Source: Vibrio diabolicus
GTDB lineage: Bacteria; Pseudomonadota; Gammaproteobacteria; Enterobacterales; Vibrionaceae
Reading direction: 5' to 3'
Assembly (NCBI GenBank): GCA_001048675.1
Contig: CCKK01000003.1
Location: 1-64,000 of the forward strand
DNA length: 64,000 bases
The notes under the pieces were generated by a model that was not told the origin of the DNA, did not search any database, and saw only the letters and a program-made list of their open reading frames with translations. Shown here piece by piece: positions 36,094 to 45,803 of this stretch. Made by a program: the position numbers and the translations under genes. Position 1 is the first letter of the stretch. Each line of letters begins with the position of its first letter.

Positions 36094-37587
36094 TCAGCGC
36101 AGTTGGATGGTCAAATTAGGCCCCGTTGGAATATCGTCATCAAACCAACGTGCCGTCACCGTTTTAGTCTCGGTATAAAAACGTACCGCTTGTTTACCAT
36201 ACGCATGCAAATCGCCATAGAAACTGCCTCTCCAGCCTGTAAAAGAGAAAAATGGCAAAGGTACCGGAATAGGCACATTGATCCCAACCTGACCGACTTG
36301 AATGTCATGCTGATATTTTCTTGCAGCAGCGCCATTAGCCGTAAAAATGGAAGTGCCGTTCCCGTATGGGTTGCGATTCACTAACTCAATGGCTTCTTGC
36401 AACGTATCCACTTCCATACAAACTAAAACAGGGCCAAATATCTCTTGCGTGTAAATCGACATATTCGCTGTTACACCGCTAAACAAGGTTGGGCCAATCC
36501 AGTTTCCATCGGGAAAGCCTTCCACTTCACACTGACTGCCATCCAGTTCACACACTGCGCCTTGTTGTTTGCCATCTTCAATTAGGTCCAATACGCGTTG
36601 TTTGGCTTGTTCACTGATGAGTGGGCCATAAGCAGCTTGCTCATCGTCCCAAGGCCCTGGGTGTACTTTCGCCATTGCCTGTTTGAGGTCTGTAATCCAT
36701 TGTTTTGAATCGCCGACAAATACCGCAACAGAAATTGCCATACAACGCTGCCCCGCCGCCCCAACGGAGGACCCCACTAGGTTATTCACCACTTGTTCCT
36801 TGTTCGCATCAGGCATGATCACCATGTGATTTTTAGCACCAGCAAAAGCTTGAACGCGTTTAAAGTGTTTCGTACCCGTGGTGTAGATATAACGGGCAAC
36901 AGGAACCGAGCCAACAAATGACACCGCTCGAATGTCAGGATGAGCCAGCAGAAAATCGACTTGGTCTTTGCGACCATGAACGATTTGCAACACTCCTTTC
37001 GGCGCGCCAGCTTGCTCAAATAGTTCGGCTAAACGAATAGAGGTCAACGGCACTTGTTCAGAGGGTTTAAGCACAAACGTATTGCCCGCAGCGATAGCGA
37101 TTGGGAACATCCACAACGGAATCATGGCAGGAAAGTTAAACGGCGTAATACCGCAACACACACCTAGGGGCTGAATCATTGAGTAACTATCAATATCCGT
37201 GGCAACGTTTTCGACGGTTTCGCCCATCATATTGCTGGCAATGTTTGCAGCCTGCTCAACAACCTCTATGCCTCGCCACACATCGCCTTTAGCATCCGCT
37301 AAAATCTTACCCGTTTCATGAGAAAGCAGTGTGGCAAGCTCATCATGATGTTCTTTGAGAAGGTGCTGATAACGAAGCATGACTCTGGCACGCTCGGATA
37401 CTGCCACTTCCTTCCAGGATTGGAATGTCTCTTTCGCATTATCAATGGCGGCTTCCATCTCGTGATCCGTTGAGCAGGGAACGTACGCAATGACATCATT
37501 AGTGGCAGGATTGGTCACCTCAACCCAATCCGAAGTTTGAGATTCACGAAACTCTCCACCAATAAACAAGGGAACCAAACGAGTCAT
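36094..37587 (-). CDS. mmsA: CoA-acylating methylmalonate-semialdehyde dehydrogenase
   Basis: 497 residues, an ALDH with the MMSDH signature: [18 protein letters not shown], the active-site Cys in GQRCMAIS, and the absence of the usual ALDH Glu in the [12 protein letters not shown] segment, as expected for CoA-acylating members. It produces propionyl-CoA from methylmalonate semialdehyde. Two tandem ATGs (37590, 37587) occur; the second has the better spacing (6 nt) from AGGAG. ivdB position. Confidence 0.93.
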   Translation of the reverse strand: MTRLVPLFIGGEFRESQTSDWVEVTNPATNDVIAYVPCSTDHEMEAAIDNAKETFQSWKEVAVSERARVMLRYQHLLKEHHDELATLLSHETGKILADAKGDVWRGIEVVEQAANIASNMMGETVENVATDIDSYSMIQPLGVCCGITPFNFPAMIPLWMFPIAIAAGNTFVLKPSEQVPLTSIRLAELFEQAGAPKGVLQIVHGRKDQVDFLLAHPDIRAVSFVGSVPVARYIYTTGTKHFKRVQAFAGAKNHMVIMPDANKEQVVNNLVGSSVGAAGQRCMAISVAVFVGDSKQWITDLKQAMAKVHPGPWDDEQAAYGPLISEQAKQRVLDLIEDGKQQGAVCELDGSQCEVEGFPDGNWIGPTLFSGVTANMSIYTQEIFGPVLVCMEVDTLQEAIELVNRNPYGNGTSIFTANGAAARKYQHDIQVGQVGINVPIPVPLPFFSFTGWRGSFYGDLHAYGKQAVRFYTETKTVTARWFDDDIPTGPNLTIQLR

Positions 37588-37610
37588 CATTTACTCCTTT
37601 CTGATTTCAA

Positions 37611-38822
37611 TTAAAGCGGTATTTCAATGCCTATCGCCGTTGCCTCTCCACCACCGATACAAAGTGACGCAACGCCTCGCATCACTTTTTTGGCGTCTAG
37701 ATCACCGTCGGTACCTAAAGCTTGTAGCTGACGCAAACTATGAATCAATGTCACCAGAATTCGTGCGCCACTTGCGCCTATCGGATGCCCGAGTGCACAC
37801 GCTCCGCCTTTAATATTGACTTTGCTCATATCAAGCCCAAGTTCTGCTACCGCGATTTGTGTCACAACAGCAAAGGCTTCATTTATCTCCCACAGATCCA
37901 CTTCGTCAATTGACCAATCCAACTGGGACAACAACTGTTCAATCGCATAAACGGGAGCCAAAGTATATTCAGCAGGTTTTCTGGCGTGTGTGGCGTGAGA
38001 CTTGATAACGGCGAGTGGCTCAAGACCTTGGTGGATCGCAGTCTCTTCATCCATTAGAACAAGCGCTGCAGCGCCATCGGAAATCGCACTCGAATTAGCA
38101 GCGGTCACCGTGCCTTTTTTATCGAATGCAGGTTTGAGTTGAGGGATTTTATCCAGATCAATCGAGCGCGGGTGCTCATCGTAATCCAGCGTTCCTTGTT
38201 CAGACTTGGTGTTGAGTTCAATCGGTGAGAGCTCGTCGGAAAATAAGCCTCGCTCTTGAGCTTCCAACGCACGTTTTGCCGACATCACTGCCCATTCGTC
38301 CATTTGCTCTCTGGTAAACTTAAGCCTATCTGCGACGTGCTGAGCATAAACACCCATTAAGTGCCCTTCGTACGCATCTTGCAGTCCATCGAGAAACATG
38401 TGGTCATACGTCGACTGGTGGCCCATGCGCATTCCCTTTCTCGCCTCTTTCAATAAATACGGCGCATTGGTCATACTCTCCATACCACCAGCAATGGCCG
38501 TTCGAATCGTTCCAGCTTTGATAAGATCGTGCGCCAACATGACGCTCTTCATGCCGGAACCACACACTTTATTGATAGTCGTGCACCCTACACTCATGGG
38601 TAAATCCGCACCAATTGCCGCTTGTCTCGCCGGGGCTTGCCCACAACCCGCAGGGAGCACACATCCCATGAAGACTTCATCTACAGATGTCACATTCACT
38701 TCGTGCATTGCCGCCTTGATCGCCAGTGCGCCTAATTGGGGAGCGGAGTAAGTTTGCAACTTTCCTTGAAAGCGCCCGATCGGCGTTCTCTTCGCGCTGA
38801 CAATCCAGATGTCTTTTTCCAT
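37611..38822 (-). CDS. ivdA: Acetyl-CoA C-acyltransferase (thiolase), first gene of the ivd operon
   Basis: 403 residues, thiolase fold. The nucleophile Cys is in INKVCGSGMKSVMLA; His and second Cys are in NEAFAVV, ALGHPIGASGAR and SLCIGGGEATA. It cleaves 2-methylacetoacetyl-CoA to acetyl-CoA and propionyl-CoA in isoleucine degradation. The frame is open upstream; the start at 38822 (MEKDIWIV) has AAGGG 10 nt upstream. It is divergent from liuR with a LiuR-like site between. Confidence 0.9.
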   Translation of the reverse strand: MEKDIWIVSAKRTPIGRFQGKLQTYSAPQLGALAIKAAMHEVNVTSVDEVFMGCVLPAGCGQAPARQAAIGADLPMSVGCTTINKVCGSGMKSVMLAHDLIKAGTIRTAIAGGMESMTNAPYLLKEARKGMRMGHQSTYDHMFLDGLQDAYEGHLMGVYAQHVADRLKFTREQMDEWAVMSAKRALEAQERGLFSDELSPIELNTKSEQGTLDYDEHPRSIDLDKIPQLKPAFDKKGTVTAANSSAISDGAAALVLMDEETAIHQGLEPLAVIKSHATHARKPAEYTLAPVYAIEQLLSQLDWSIDEVDLWEINEAFAVVTQIAVAELGLDMSKVNIKGGACALGHPIGASGARILVTLIHSLRQLQALGTDGDLDAKKVMRGVASLCIGGGEATAIGIEIPL

Positions 38823-38952
38823 GATTCGCATTCCCTTGAGGTATATGTGAACACTAGACTGACTGATAACGCCCTTGCATGACATTGCTTACCAAGTGCT
38901 ACGCCAGTCTTTGTCGCCCTTTCTCACTGACAAACTTTCATACTGCGATTTC

Positions 38953-38967
38953 TTGACGTTTACGTAA
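38953..38967. promoter_or_regulatory. LiuR-like operator between ivd and liu operons
   Basis: TTGACGTTTACGTAA contains ACGT-TT-ACGT and lies in the 277-bp divergent region, 130 bp from ivdA and 132 bp from liuR. It resembles, from memory, the LiuR motif predicted for gammaproteobacterial branched-chain degradation genes, and its position fits joint control of both operons by the adjacent MerR-family LiuR. Confidence 0.6.
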
Positions 38968-39099
38968 GCATAGCACTAGCCTTTACAATGAGATGAAAAA
39001 ACACACCAAGTAGGCGTTTATCTTTCAAAATTTGCGTTCGGCCTTTCCGTTGAAGGTTCGATTTCCAGAAACTGGATTTTTATTCGAGGTAAGTATGTT

Positions 39100-39474
39100 A
39101 TGGAAAAATACAAGATCAGTGACCTCGCCAAGGAGTTTGATATTACCACTCGCAGTATCCGGTTTTATGAGGACGTAGGTCTGATTGAACCAGAGCGAAA
39201 AGGCAACATGCGCGTTTATCAACGCAGAGATAAAATTCGTCTCAAACTGATTTTAAGAGGGAAACGGCTCGGTTTTTCACTGGCAGAAATTCGTGAACTT
39301 TTCGAGCTCTATGACATGCAACAAACCGAAGGACAGTTATTGAAAATGCTCAATATCATTGAAGAGAAACAAGCCGTCCTACAACAGCAACTCAATGACA
39401 TCAGCGTCGTAATGGCAGAGTTGAATGCCGCTAAAGAACGCTGTATTCAAACACTCAAAAGCAAAGAGACATAA
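39100..39474 (+). CDS. liuR: MerR-family regulator of branched-chain amino acid degradation
   Basis: 124 residues. MerR winged helix at the N-terminus (YKISDLAKEFDITTRSIRFYEDVGLIEPERKG), followed by a long dimerisation coiled coil (residues ~80-120) and no metal-binding Cys cluster, which fits the LiuR group that senses metabolites. First gene of the plus-strand operon, 66 bp before liuA; the short gap suggests cotranscription. It probably controls both divergent operons. Confidence 0.9.
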   Translation: MEKYKISDLAKEFDITTRSIRFYEDVGLIEPERKGNMRVYQRRDKIRLKLILRGKRLGFSLAEIRELFELYDMQQTEGQLLKMLNIIEEKQAVLQQQLNDISVVMAELNAAKERCIQTLKSKET

Positions 39475-39540
39475 CCGCTATACTCAAATAGCGACACTGC
39501 AATCGGCTTTTCCACCTTACCTCTGATATCGGGAGACGTT

Positions 39541-40710
39541 ATGAAAAGCACCTACGCCCCACTGAATTTCGGACTTGGTGATACCATCGATATGCTCCGA
39601 GACCACGTTAATGCCTTTGCTACGGAACATATTGCTCCCATCGCCGCAGATATAGACCGCGATAACCAGTTTCCGAACCATTTGTGGCCTTTGTTTGGAG
39701 AAATGGGGCTGCTCGGTGTCACCGTCGATGAAGAACTTGGTGGTGCAGGCATGGGATACCTTGCTCACGTTGTGGCGATGGAAGAGATCAGCCGAGCCTC
39801 TGCCTCCGTCGCTTTAAGCTACGGCGCTCATTCCAATCTGTGCGTCAATCAGATTTTTCGCAATGGCACGCCTTCTCAACGCAAGAAATACCTTCCCAAA
39901 CTCATCGATGGTACGCACGTTGGCGCCCTAGCTATGAGTGAGCCCAATGCCGGTTCAGACGTGATAAGCATGCAACTGAAAGCGGAGAACAAGGGCGACC
40001 ATTTTGTACTGAATGGCAACAAAATGTGGATCACCAACGGTCCCGACGCTGACATAGTGGTGCTTTACGCTAAAACGGATGTCAATGCAGGTTCGCGAGG
40101 TATTACCGCATTCATTGTTGAACGCAACGTCGAAGGTTTCAGCCATGCTCAAAAGCTGGACAAACTAGGTATGAGGGGCTCGAACACTTGCGAACTTGTA
40201 TTTAACAATTGCGTAGTGCCGAAAGAGAATATTCTTGGCGAGCTGAATCAAGGCGTCGAGGTGTTAATGAGTGGACTAGATTACGAGCGCGTCGTCCTCG
40301 CTGCCGGACCACTCGGGATAATGCAAGCTTGCATGGACATTGTGGTCCCGTACGTACATGAACGAGAGCAGTTTGGAAAATCCATTGGCGAGTTTCAGTT
40401 AGTTCAGGGCAAGATCGCCGATATGTACTCTCGAATGAGTGCAGCAAAAGCGTATGTATATACCGTCGCAGCGGCTTGTGATCGAGGTAACGCAACGCGT
40501 AAAGATGCCGCAGGAGCGATTCTGTACAGTGCAGAACTCGCCACACAAATGGCACTTGATGCAATACAGTTGCTCGGTGGGAATGGCTACATCAATGAAT
40601 ACCCTGCTGGTCGTTTGCTACGTGATGCAAAGCTTTATGAAATCGGCGCGGGTACCTCAGAGATTCGCCGCATGTTAATAGGCCGAGAACTGTTCGAAGA
40701 ATCTCGCTAA
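39541..40710 (+). CDS. liuA: Isovaleryl-CoA dehydrogenase
   Basis: 389 residues, acyl-CoA dehydrogenase fold with [12 protein letters not shown] and [11 protein letters not shown]. The catalytic Glu is in the IVD-specific place ([15 protein letters not shown]) rather than only in the C-terminal [14 protein letters not shown]. It oxidises isovaleryl-CoA to 3-methylcrotonyl-CoA, the first committed step of leucine degradation. CGGGAG precedes the ATG. The next enzyme of the pathway is damaged in this genome (see liuB). Confidence 0.94.
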   Translation: MKSTYAPLNFGLGDTIDMLRDHVNAFATEHIAPIAADIDRDNQFPNHLWPLFGEMGLLGVTVDEELGGAGMGYLAHVVAMEEISRASASVALSYGAHSNLCVNQIFRNGTPSQRKKYLPKLIDGTHVGALAMSEPNAGSDVISMQLKAENKGDHFVLNGNKMWITNGPDADIVVLYAKTDVNAGSRGITAFIVERNVEGFSHAQKLDKLGMRGSNTCELVFNNCVVPKENILGELNQGVEVLMSGLDYERVVLAAGPLGIMQACMDIVVPYVHEREQFGKSIGEFQLVQGKIADMYSRMSAAKAYVYTVAAACDRGNATRKDAAGAILYSAELATQMALDAIQLLGGNGYINEYPAGRLLRDAKLYEIGAGTSEIRRMLIGRELFEESR

Positions 40711-40735
40711 GGGAACATACGACAAGGAAGTCATT

Positions 40736-42339
40736 ATGGCCATTATCAAAAGTAAAACTAAGCCAACTGACGAGTTATTTCTTTCCAATAAAGCTGCGAT
40801 GGAAACGTTGGTCACTCAACTGAATCAACACATCGAGACCATCAAACAGGGAGGCGGTGAAAAAGCCATTCAGCACCAGAGGCAAAAAGGAAAACTCCCC
40901 GCCCGAGAACGCATCGCGCGCTTGCTTGATGACAACACTGACTTTCTTGAAATCAGCCAGTTTGCCGCCTGGCAAGTGTATGACGAATCCATCCCCTGCG
41001 CTGGCGTTATCGCCGGCATTGGTTTCATAGCGGGGATTCAATGTATGGTCATCGCCAACGATGCTTCGGTAAAAGGCGGAACCTACTACCCACTCACGGT
41101 AAAAAACACCTTAGAGCGCAAGAGATAGCCCAACGTTGCCAACTCCCCTGCGTATACTTGGTGGACTCCGGTGGCGCAAATCTCCCTCATCAGTCCGACG
41201 TCTTCCCCGACAAAGAACACTTTGGTCGCATTTTCTTTAACCAAGCGAGGATGTCAGCAAAAGGCATCCCTCAGTTTGCTGTTGTGATGGGGCTTTGCAC
41301 TGCTGGGGGCGCATATGTTCCTGCCATGGCGGATGTGTCCATTATGGTCAAAGAGCAAGGCACCATATTTTTGGCGGGACCGCCTCTGGTGAAAGCGGCC
41401 ACTGGCGAAGTCGTGACGGGTGAAGAGCTCGGCGGTGCAGACGTGCATTGTCGTAAATCTGGTGTTGCTGATTATTACGCTGAAAATGATGAGCATGCCC
41501 TAATGCTTGCCCGAGAAGCCATTGCCAATGCCAATAGAGCGAAACCGATTAAGCCGGAAAACACCGTGCTACCTCCCCGCTACGATGCTGAAGAAATCTA
41601 CGGAATCGTGAATGCCAACTTACGACTATCATTCGACGTTCGAGAAATCATTGCCCGCATCGTCGATGATTCTGATTTTGACGAATTCAAAGCCTTGTAC
41701 GGCAGAACGTTAGTGTGTGGCTTTGCTCGCATTCACGGACACTTGATCGGCATTGTGGCAAACAACGGCATCTTGTTTTCTGAATCGGCACAAAAAGGCG
41801 CGCACTTTATTGAACTTTGCGCCAAACGGAAAACACCGCTTCTCTTTCTCCAAAACATTACCGGATTTATGGTCGGGAAAAAGGTGGAAGAAGAAGGCAT
41901 CGCAAAACATGGCGCCAAGCTGGTGATGGCCGTCGCTTGTGCTGACGTACCGAAGTTTACCGTGATCATCGGTGGGTCGTACGGCGCTGGCAATTATGGC
42001 ATGTGCGGCCGAGCTTATGATCCAACCATGATGTGGATGTGGCCGAACGCTCGTATTTCTGTGATGGGCGGAGAACAAGCGGCAGGCGTCTTAACACAAG
42101 TTCGAAAAGACGCGAAGGAACGCCAGGGAGAAGTATGGTCAGAGCAAGAAGAACATATTTTTAGAGAATCAATCATAGACTTGTATGAAACACAAGGACA
42201 TCCCTATTTTGCGAGCGCTCGGCTATGGGATGACGGAATTATTGACCCCAAACAAACGCGTCAGGTGTTGAGTCAGGCGCTAACGGCAGCATTAAATGCC
42301 CCCATTCCTGATAGCGAGTTTGGCGTCTTCAGAATGTAA
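40736..42339 (+). pseudogene. liuB: Methylcrotonyl-CoA carboxylase beta subunit, frameshifted
   Basis: The two carboxyltransferase halves of a ~534-residue MCC beta subunit are present but split between frames. Frame 1 runs from the ATG at 40736 to a stop at 41126-41128 (130 residues, to [11 protein letters not shown]); the remainder continues in the -1 frame from [13 protein letters not shown] to 42339 ([18 protein letters not shown]) with no further damage. The break falls at A6 (41101-41106); one extra A would restore GTA AAA AAA CAC. The site as read is also A AAA AAC, a known type of -1 slippery heptamer, so a functional product through ribosomal slippage cannot be excluded. A sequencing error in the homopolymer is the third option. 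The partner subunit gene liuD is absent. Confidence 0.85.
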
Positions 42340-42368
42340 ATATCCAGAGATAAATTAAGGAAGTAAGT

Positions 42369-43208
42369 ATGCAGGAAATGCAACCAAGCATTATTCCCAA
42401 CGCCCAAAGACAAGATGATGTTCTTTGGCATGTCGATGACAATGGCGTAGCGACCATCACTCTAAACAGAACAGCCAAGCACAATGCTTTTGATGCTTGT
42501 ACGATCGACTTGCTGATCCACCGCCTAGATTATCTCGCTTTACGAACGGATGTGCGATGCTTGGTATTAAAAAGTAACGGCAAGCACTTTTCATCCGGGG
42601 CCGACCTGAATTGGATGCAGTCGATGGCCGACAGCACGAGGCAAGATAATTTCGTTGATGCCCAAAACTTGGCAAGACTCATGGAAACACTAGATTCGTT
42701 CCCTCAACCCACTATCGCGGTTGTACAAGGCTCCGCTTATGGCGGCGCGCTGGGATTGATTTGTTGCAGTGATATCGCCATCGCGAGCCAATGTGCCAAC
42801 TTTTGCTTAAGTGAAGTTAAGCTTGGTTTAGTTCCGGCAACCATTGCACCCTACGTCATGCGCGCGATGGGGAATCGACAAGCTAGACGCTATATCTTAA
42901 GTGGTGAAGTCATTTCAGCCGAGGATGCCGAACGGTTTGGTATTGTGCACGAAGTGAAAGAAGCCAAACAACTTGAAAATGCGGTCGATAGCGTGATCAA
43001 GACGTTACTACTTAATAGCCCAGATGCGATGCGCAAAGCGAAAACGCTCTGTCACCAATGTCATCAAAACCCCATCGATCAACAACTGATTCACTATACC
43101 AGCAAGCTCATTGCGGACATTAGGGTATCGCCACAAGGCCAAGATGGCTTGCAAGCGTTTCTTGAAAAACGAAGCCCAAGTTGGGTAACCAAATCACAGG
43201 ACAAGTAA
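42369..43208 (+). CDS. liuC: Methylglutaconyl-CoA hydratase
   Basis: 279 residues, crotonase superfamily, with KHFSSGADLNWMQSMA and QGSAYGGALGLICCSDIAIAS, typical of LiuC/AUH-type hydratases. It converts 3-methylglutaconyl-CoA to HMG-CoA. The C-terminus FLEKRSPSWVTKSQDK is normal for the family, and the stop overlaps the next start by one base, so there is no space for liuD, which normally sits here. GGAAG lies before the ATG. Confidence 0.92.
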   Translation: MQEMQPSIIPNAQRQDDVLWHVDDNGVATITLNRTAKHNAFDACTIDLLIHRLDYLALRTDVRCLVLKSNGKHFSSGADLNWMQSMADSTRQDNFVDAQNLARLMETLDSFPQPTIAVVQGSAYGGALGLICCSDIAIASQCANFCLSEVKLGLVPATIAPYVMRAMGNRQARRYILSGEVISAEDAERFGIVHEVKEAKQLENAVDSVIKTLLLNSPDAMRKAKTLCHQCHQNPIDQQLIHYTSKLIADIRVSPQGQDGLQAFLEKRSPSWVTKSQDK

Positions 43209-44116
43209 TGCTGCCTTCCAAAGTAAATATTGTCGAAGTAGGTCCACGAGATGGGTTGCAAAATGAATCTCCTGTTGCGACCCAGACTAAAATCCGGTTG
43301 ATCAACTTACTCTCTGATACTGGGCTAACGCATATTGAGGCGGGCTCTTTTGTTTCGCCCAAATGGGTGCCACAAATGGCGGACTCAACAGAGGTCATGA
43401 AAGCAATAACAAGGCGAAATCATGTTACTTATTCTGCCCTGACACCAAACCTAAAAGGCTTCGAACAAGCCTTGGAGGCTGGTGCCAATCAGGTCGCAAT
43501 TTTCACTTCATCATCAGAAGGATTCTGCCAACACAATATCAATTGCTCGATTGCAGAAAGTTTAACTCGCTTCGAGCCTGTAATGCGATTAGCCACTAAA
43601 CACGGCATCCCTGTTCGAGGTTATCTATCCTGCGTTGCAGATTGCCCTTACGACGGTCCAACAGCCCCTAAACAGGTGGCGAGCGTGACCAAATCGCTCA
43701 TCGATTTAGGGTGCTATGAAGTATCCCTAGGCGATACCATCGGCACAGGCACGCCAAATCGAATTGCAGCCATGCTGGAAGCCGTCATGTTGGTTACACC
43801 TCTCCCCCAGCTTGCTGTCCATTTCCACGATACATGGGGACAAGCGCTCGCCAATATTCATCAAGCCTTGAGTATGGGCATCAATACCATCGACAGCAGT
43901 GTCGCTGGGCTGGGTGGATGTCCATACGCTCATGGTGCCTCGGGGAACGTCGCGACGGAGGATGTACTGTATTTATGCCAAGGATTAGGGATCGAAACGG
44001 GGATCGACTTGGAGCTGTTAGCAAAAGCTGGCTGGATGATCAGCGAAGAGCTTAATCGAGAACCCACGTCAAAAGTATCGCTAGCTTTGCGTAACCGTAT
44101 GACATCTCTAACTTAA
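43208..44116 (+). CDS. liuE: Hydroxymethylglutaryl-CoA lyase
   Basis: 302 residues, HMGL-like TIM barrel: substrate/metal start VEVGPRDGLQNE, HFHDTWGQALANI metal His pair, and the active-site loop GLGGCPYAHGASGNVATED with its catalytic Cys. It cleaves HMG-CoA into acetoacetate and acetyl-CoA. I take the ATG at 43208 (AGGAC upstream) over an in-frame TTG at 43181. It ends 8 bp before the convergent DUF2301 gene. Confidence 0.93.
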   Translation: MLPSKVNIVEVGPRDGLQNESPVATQTKIRLINLLSDTGLTHIEAGSFVSPKWVPQMADSTEVMKAITRRNHVTYSALTPNLKGFEQALEAGANQVAIFTSSSEGFCQHNINCSIAESLTRFEPVMRLATKHGIPVRGYLSCVADCPYDGPTAPKQVASVTKSLIDLGCYEVSLGDTIGTGTPNRIAAMLEAVMLVTPLPQLAVHFHDTWGQALANIHQALSMGINTIDSSVAGLGGCPYAHGASGNVATEDVLYLCQGLGIETGIDLELLAKAGWMISEELNREPTSKVSLALRNRMTSLT

Positions 44117-44124
44117 GGCGTTTA

Positions 44125-44676
44125 TTAAACCTCGTAGTTTGCTTTGATACCAATATCAAAATGAAGTGGCATCCGCCACTTTGATATAGACAGGAAGCCC
44201 ATAATTAAGCCAGACAACCCTGTTGCAATATTCGCTACCGTCAGTATTTCGAAACAAAACGCAAAGGTTGCGATGACAAGTAGCACTGGCACCGCTTTCA
44301 AGCCTGGAACTTTAAAACAAAAGGATTCTTTCAGCGCCACACCGGAAAAAGTGACAAAGACAAAACCAAGAGAAAGCCACACGCGGGATAAGTCTGGATC
44401 GCTCACCATGAAGAGCAGTCCCACCCAAGTTGACCAGCTGATGACAGTACGCACAGTTTTACTGTAGACATGGATATTTGCTGCAGTTAATACGCCTGCA
44501 ATGGCGATGAGCAGCAACACATTTCGATCATAAAATGCCGAACCTTCAATAAGGTGCAAACCCGATATCGTCATCGCGATAAGTCCAAAGGCAAATACGC
44601 TAATTCCTAAACGGTATAAACAGACACTTAAAATATCTAAAAAGTCTAGTGATTCCTGATACTCAGTATTGGCCAT
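44125..44676 (-). CDS. DUF2301-type integral membrane protein
   Basis: 183 residues with about six hydrophobic segments. The N-terminal LDILSVCLYRLGISVFAFGLI, the central AANIHVYSKTVRTVI and FVTFSGVALKESFCFKVPGLKAVPVLL match the pattern I know as DUF2301 (uncharacterised integral membrane protein). Function is unknown. It converges with liuE and lies downstream of a DMT transporter, 40 bp away. Confidence 0.75.
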   Translation of the reverse strand: MANTEYQESLDFLDILSVCLYRLGISVFAFGLIAMTISGLHLIEGSAFYDRNVLLLIAIAGVLTAANIHVYSKTVRTVISWSTWVGLLFMVSDPDLSRVWLSLGFVFVTFSGVALKESFCFKVPGLKAVPVLLVIATFAFCFEILTVANIATGLSGLIMGFLSISKWRMPLHFDIGIKANYEV

Positions 44677-44716
44677 GCTTCACTCCTAAATTGTTCCCTA
44701 CCCAAACCTCTTGAAG

Positions 44717-45595
44717 CTACCTAGGGATAGACAAACGAAATCGACCGCCAGTACGATAAATAATAAGAGAGAATAAGATAAGCACACAGCCTACTAGCTT
44801 ATTTGCCGTTAGCACTTCGCCATACCACAGCACGCTTAGAATGACGGTCCAAACTGGCTCTAATATCATGATCAAGGCAGCATTACCTGCCTGAACAAAT
44901 TTTTGCCCCATGGTTTGCATTACGTAACGCAAGCTCGTCGCTAGCAAGGTGCTCAACGCGAACCACCACCAAATGGAGGAGTCAACCTCTGCCGGAAAAG
45001 ACTCCATAAAGAAAGAAACCAACAAACCTAAACAACCAGCAGAAAAAAGCTGCACGCAAGTAAGCAGCAACACAGGTAGTTTTTGAGAGTATTTGCTGTT
45101 CACATTAAAATGAAGCGCCAAAACCAGTGCTGCACCAAGAAACCAAAATTGACTGGCCGATTGTTTCCAGCCACCAACTAAAGAGAGACAGGCAAGCCCT
45201 AATACCGCGATAGGCAAAGAAAGCCAGAAAATTCGTTGTGGTCGTTGACGAAACATAACCCACGCAACAATAGGCACAAATAGCATGGAGAGACTCATGA
45301 TAAATGCGCCTTCCCCGAGCGTGTCGCTGATGGAGATGGCGTAAATCCATGTCATAACGGCACTACCTAACAGTAGCCCGACACCACCAGCAGAAAGCAC
45401 ATCTCTCAAATTCGCTTTCAACAAAGGTCGATAGCACAACGGCAGCAGGCAGAGCGATGCAATAGTAAATCGCGCCCCGATAAAGCCGAAAGGTGGTAAA
45501 CCCTGTATTGTTTCCTTAGAAAAGATCCAACCAAGTGCCGCGATCATCGTTGTCGCAACCAGAATAACCGTCGCTTTGCGTTCTGAGTTAAACAT
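44717..45595 (-). CDS. EamA/DMT-superfamily transporter
   Basis: 292 residues with ten predicted helices in two EamA repeats (~8-140 and ~150-285; GFIGARFTIASLCLLPL and the second-half FVQAGNAALIMILEPVWTVILS with the typical LEPV motif). Such proteins export amino acids, purines or drugs; the substrate is not deducible. ATG at 45595 has little upstream ribosome site but fits the family start. Confidence 0.88.
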   Translation of the reverse strand: MFNSERKATVILVATTMIAALGWIFSKETIQGLPPFGFIGARFTIASLCLLPLCYRPLLKANLRDVLSAGGVGLLLGSAVMTWIYAISISDTLGEGAFIMSLSMLFVPIVAWVMFRQRPQRIFWLSLPIAVLGLACLSLVGGWKQSASQFWFLGAALVLALHFNVNSKYSQKLPVLLLTCVQLFSAGCLGLLVSFFMESFPAEVDSSIWWWFALSTLLATSLRYVMQTMGQKFVQAGNAALIMILEPVWTVILSVLWYGEVLTANKLVGCVLILFSLIIYRTGGRFRLSIPR

Positions 45596-45803
45596 AAGTA
45601 CTCACAAAATATGGAACACAGTATCGCAGCAAGGGAAGTTTGCTGCGCTGTTGTATCAATTTGAAAGGAGTTTCTGTCGAACGGAAGTGAAAGCCCGACT
45701 CTCTCCTATGTTGTTAAGCAGATTGAAGTTCTGCGGTCGGATACATTAAAGGCAGGCAAAGTCTTAAGGCAAGCGTTTTCGTATACTAAATTGCCTAAGC
45801 ATC

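Noticed and set aside
41041..41101. Separate start for a second liuB-like gene at 41041
   Set aside because: The 5' codons of this frame duplicate liuB sequence in another frame and are meaningless ([12 protein letters not shown]); homology to MCC beta begins only after the A6 tract, so this is a frameshift, not a new gene.
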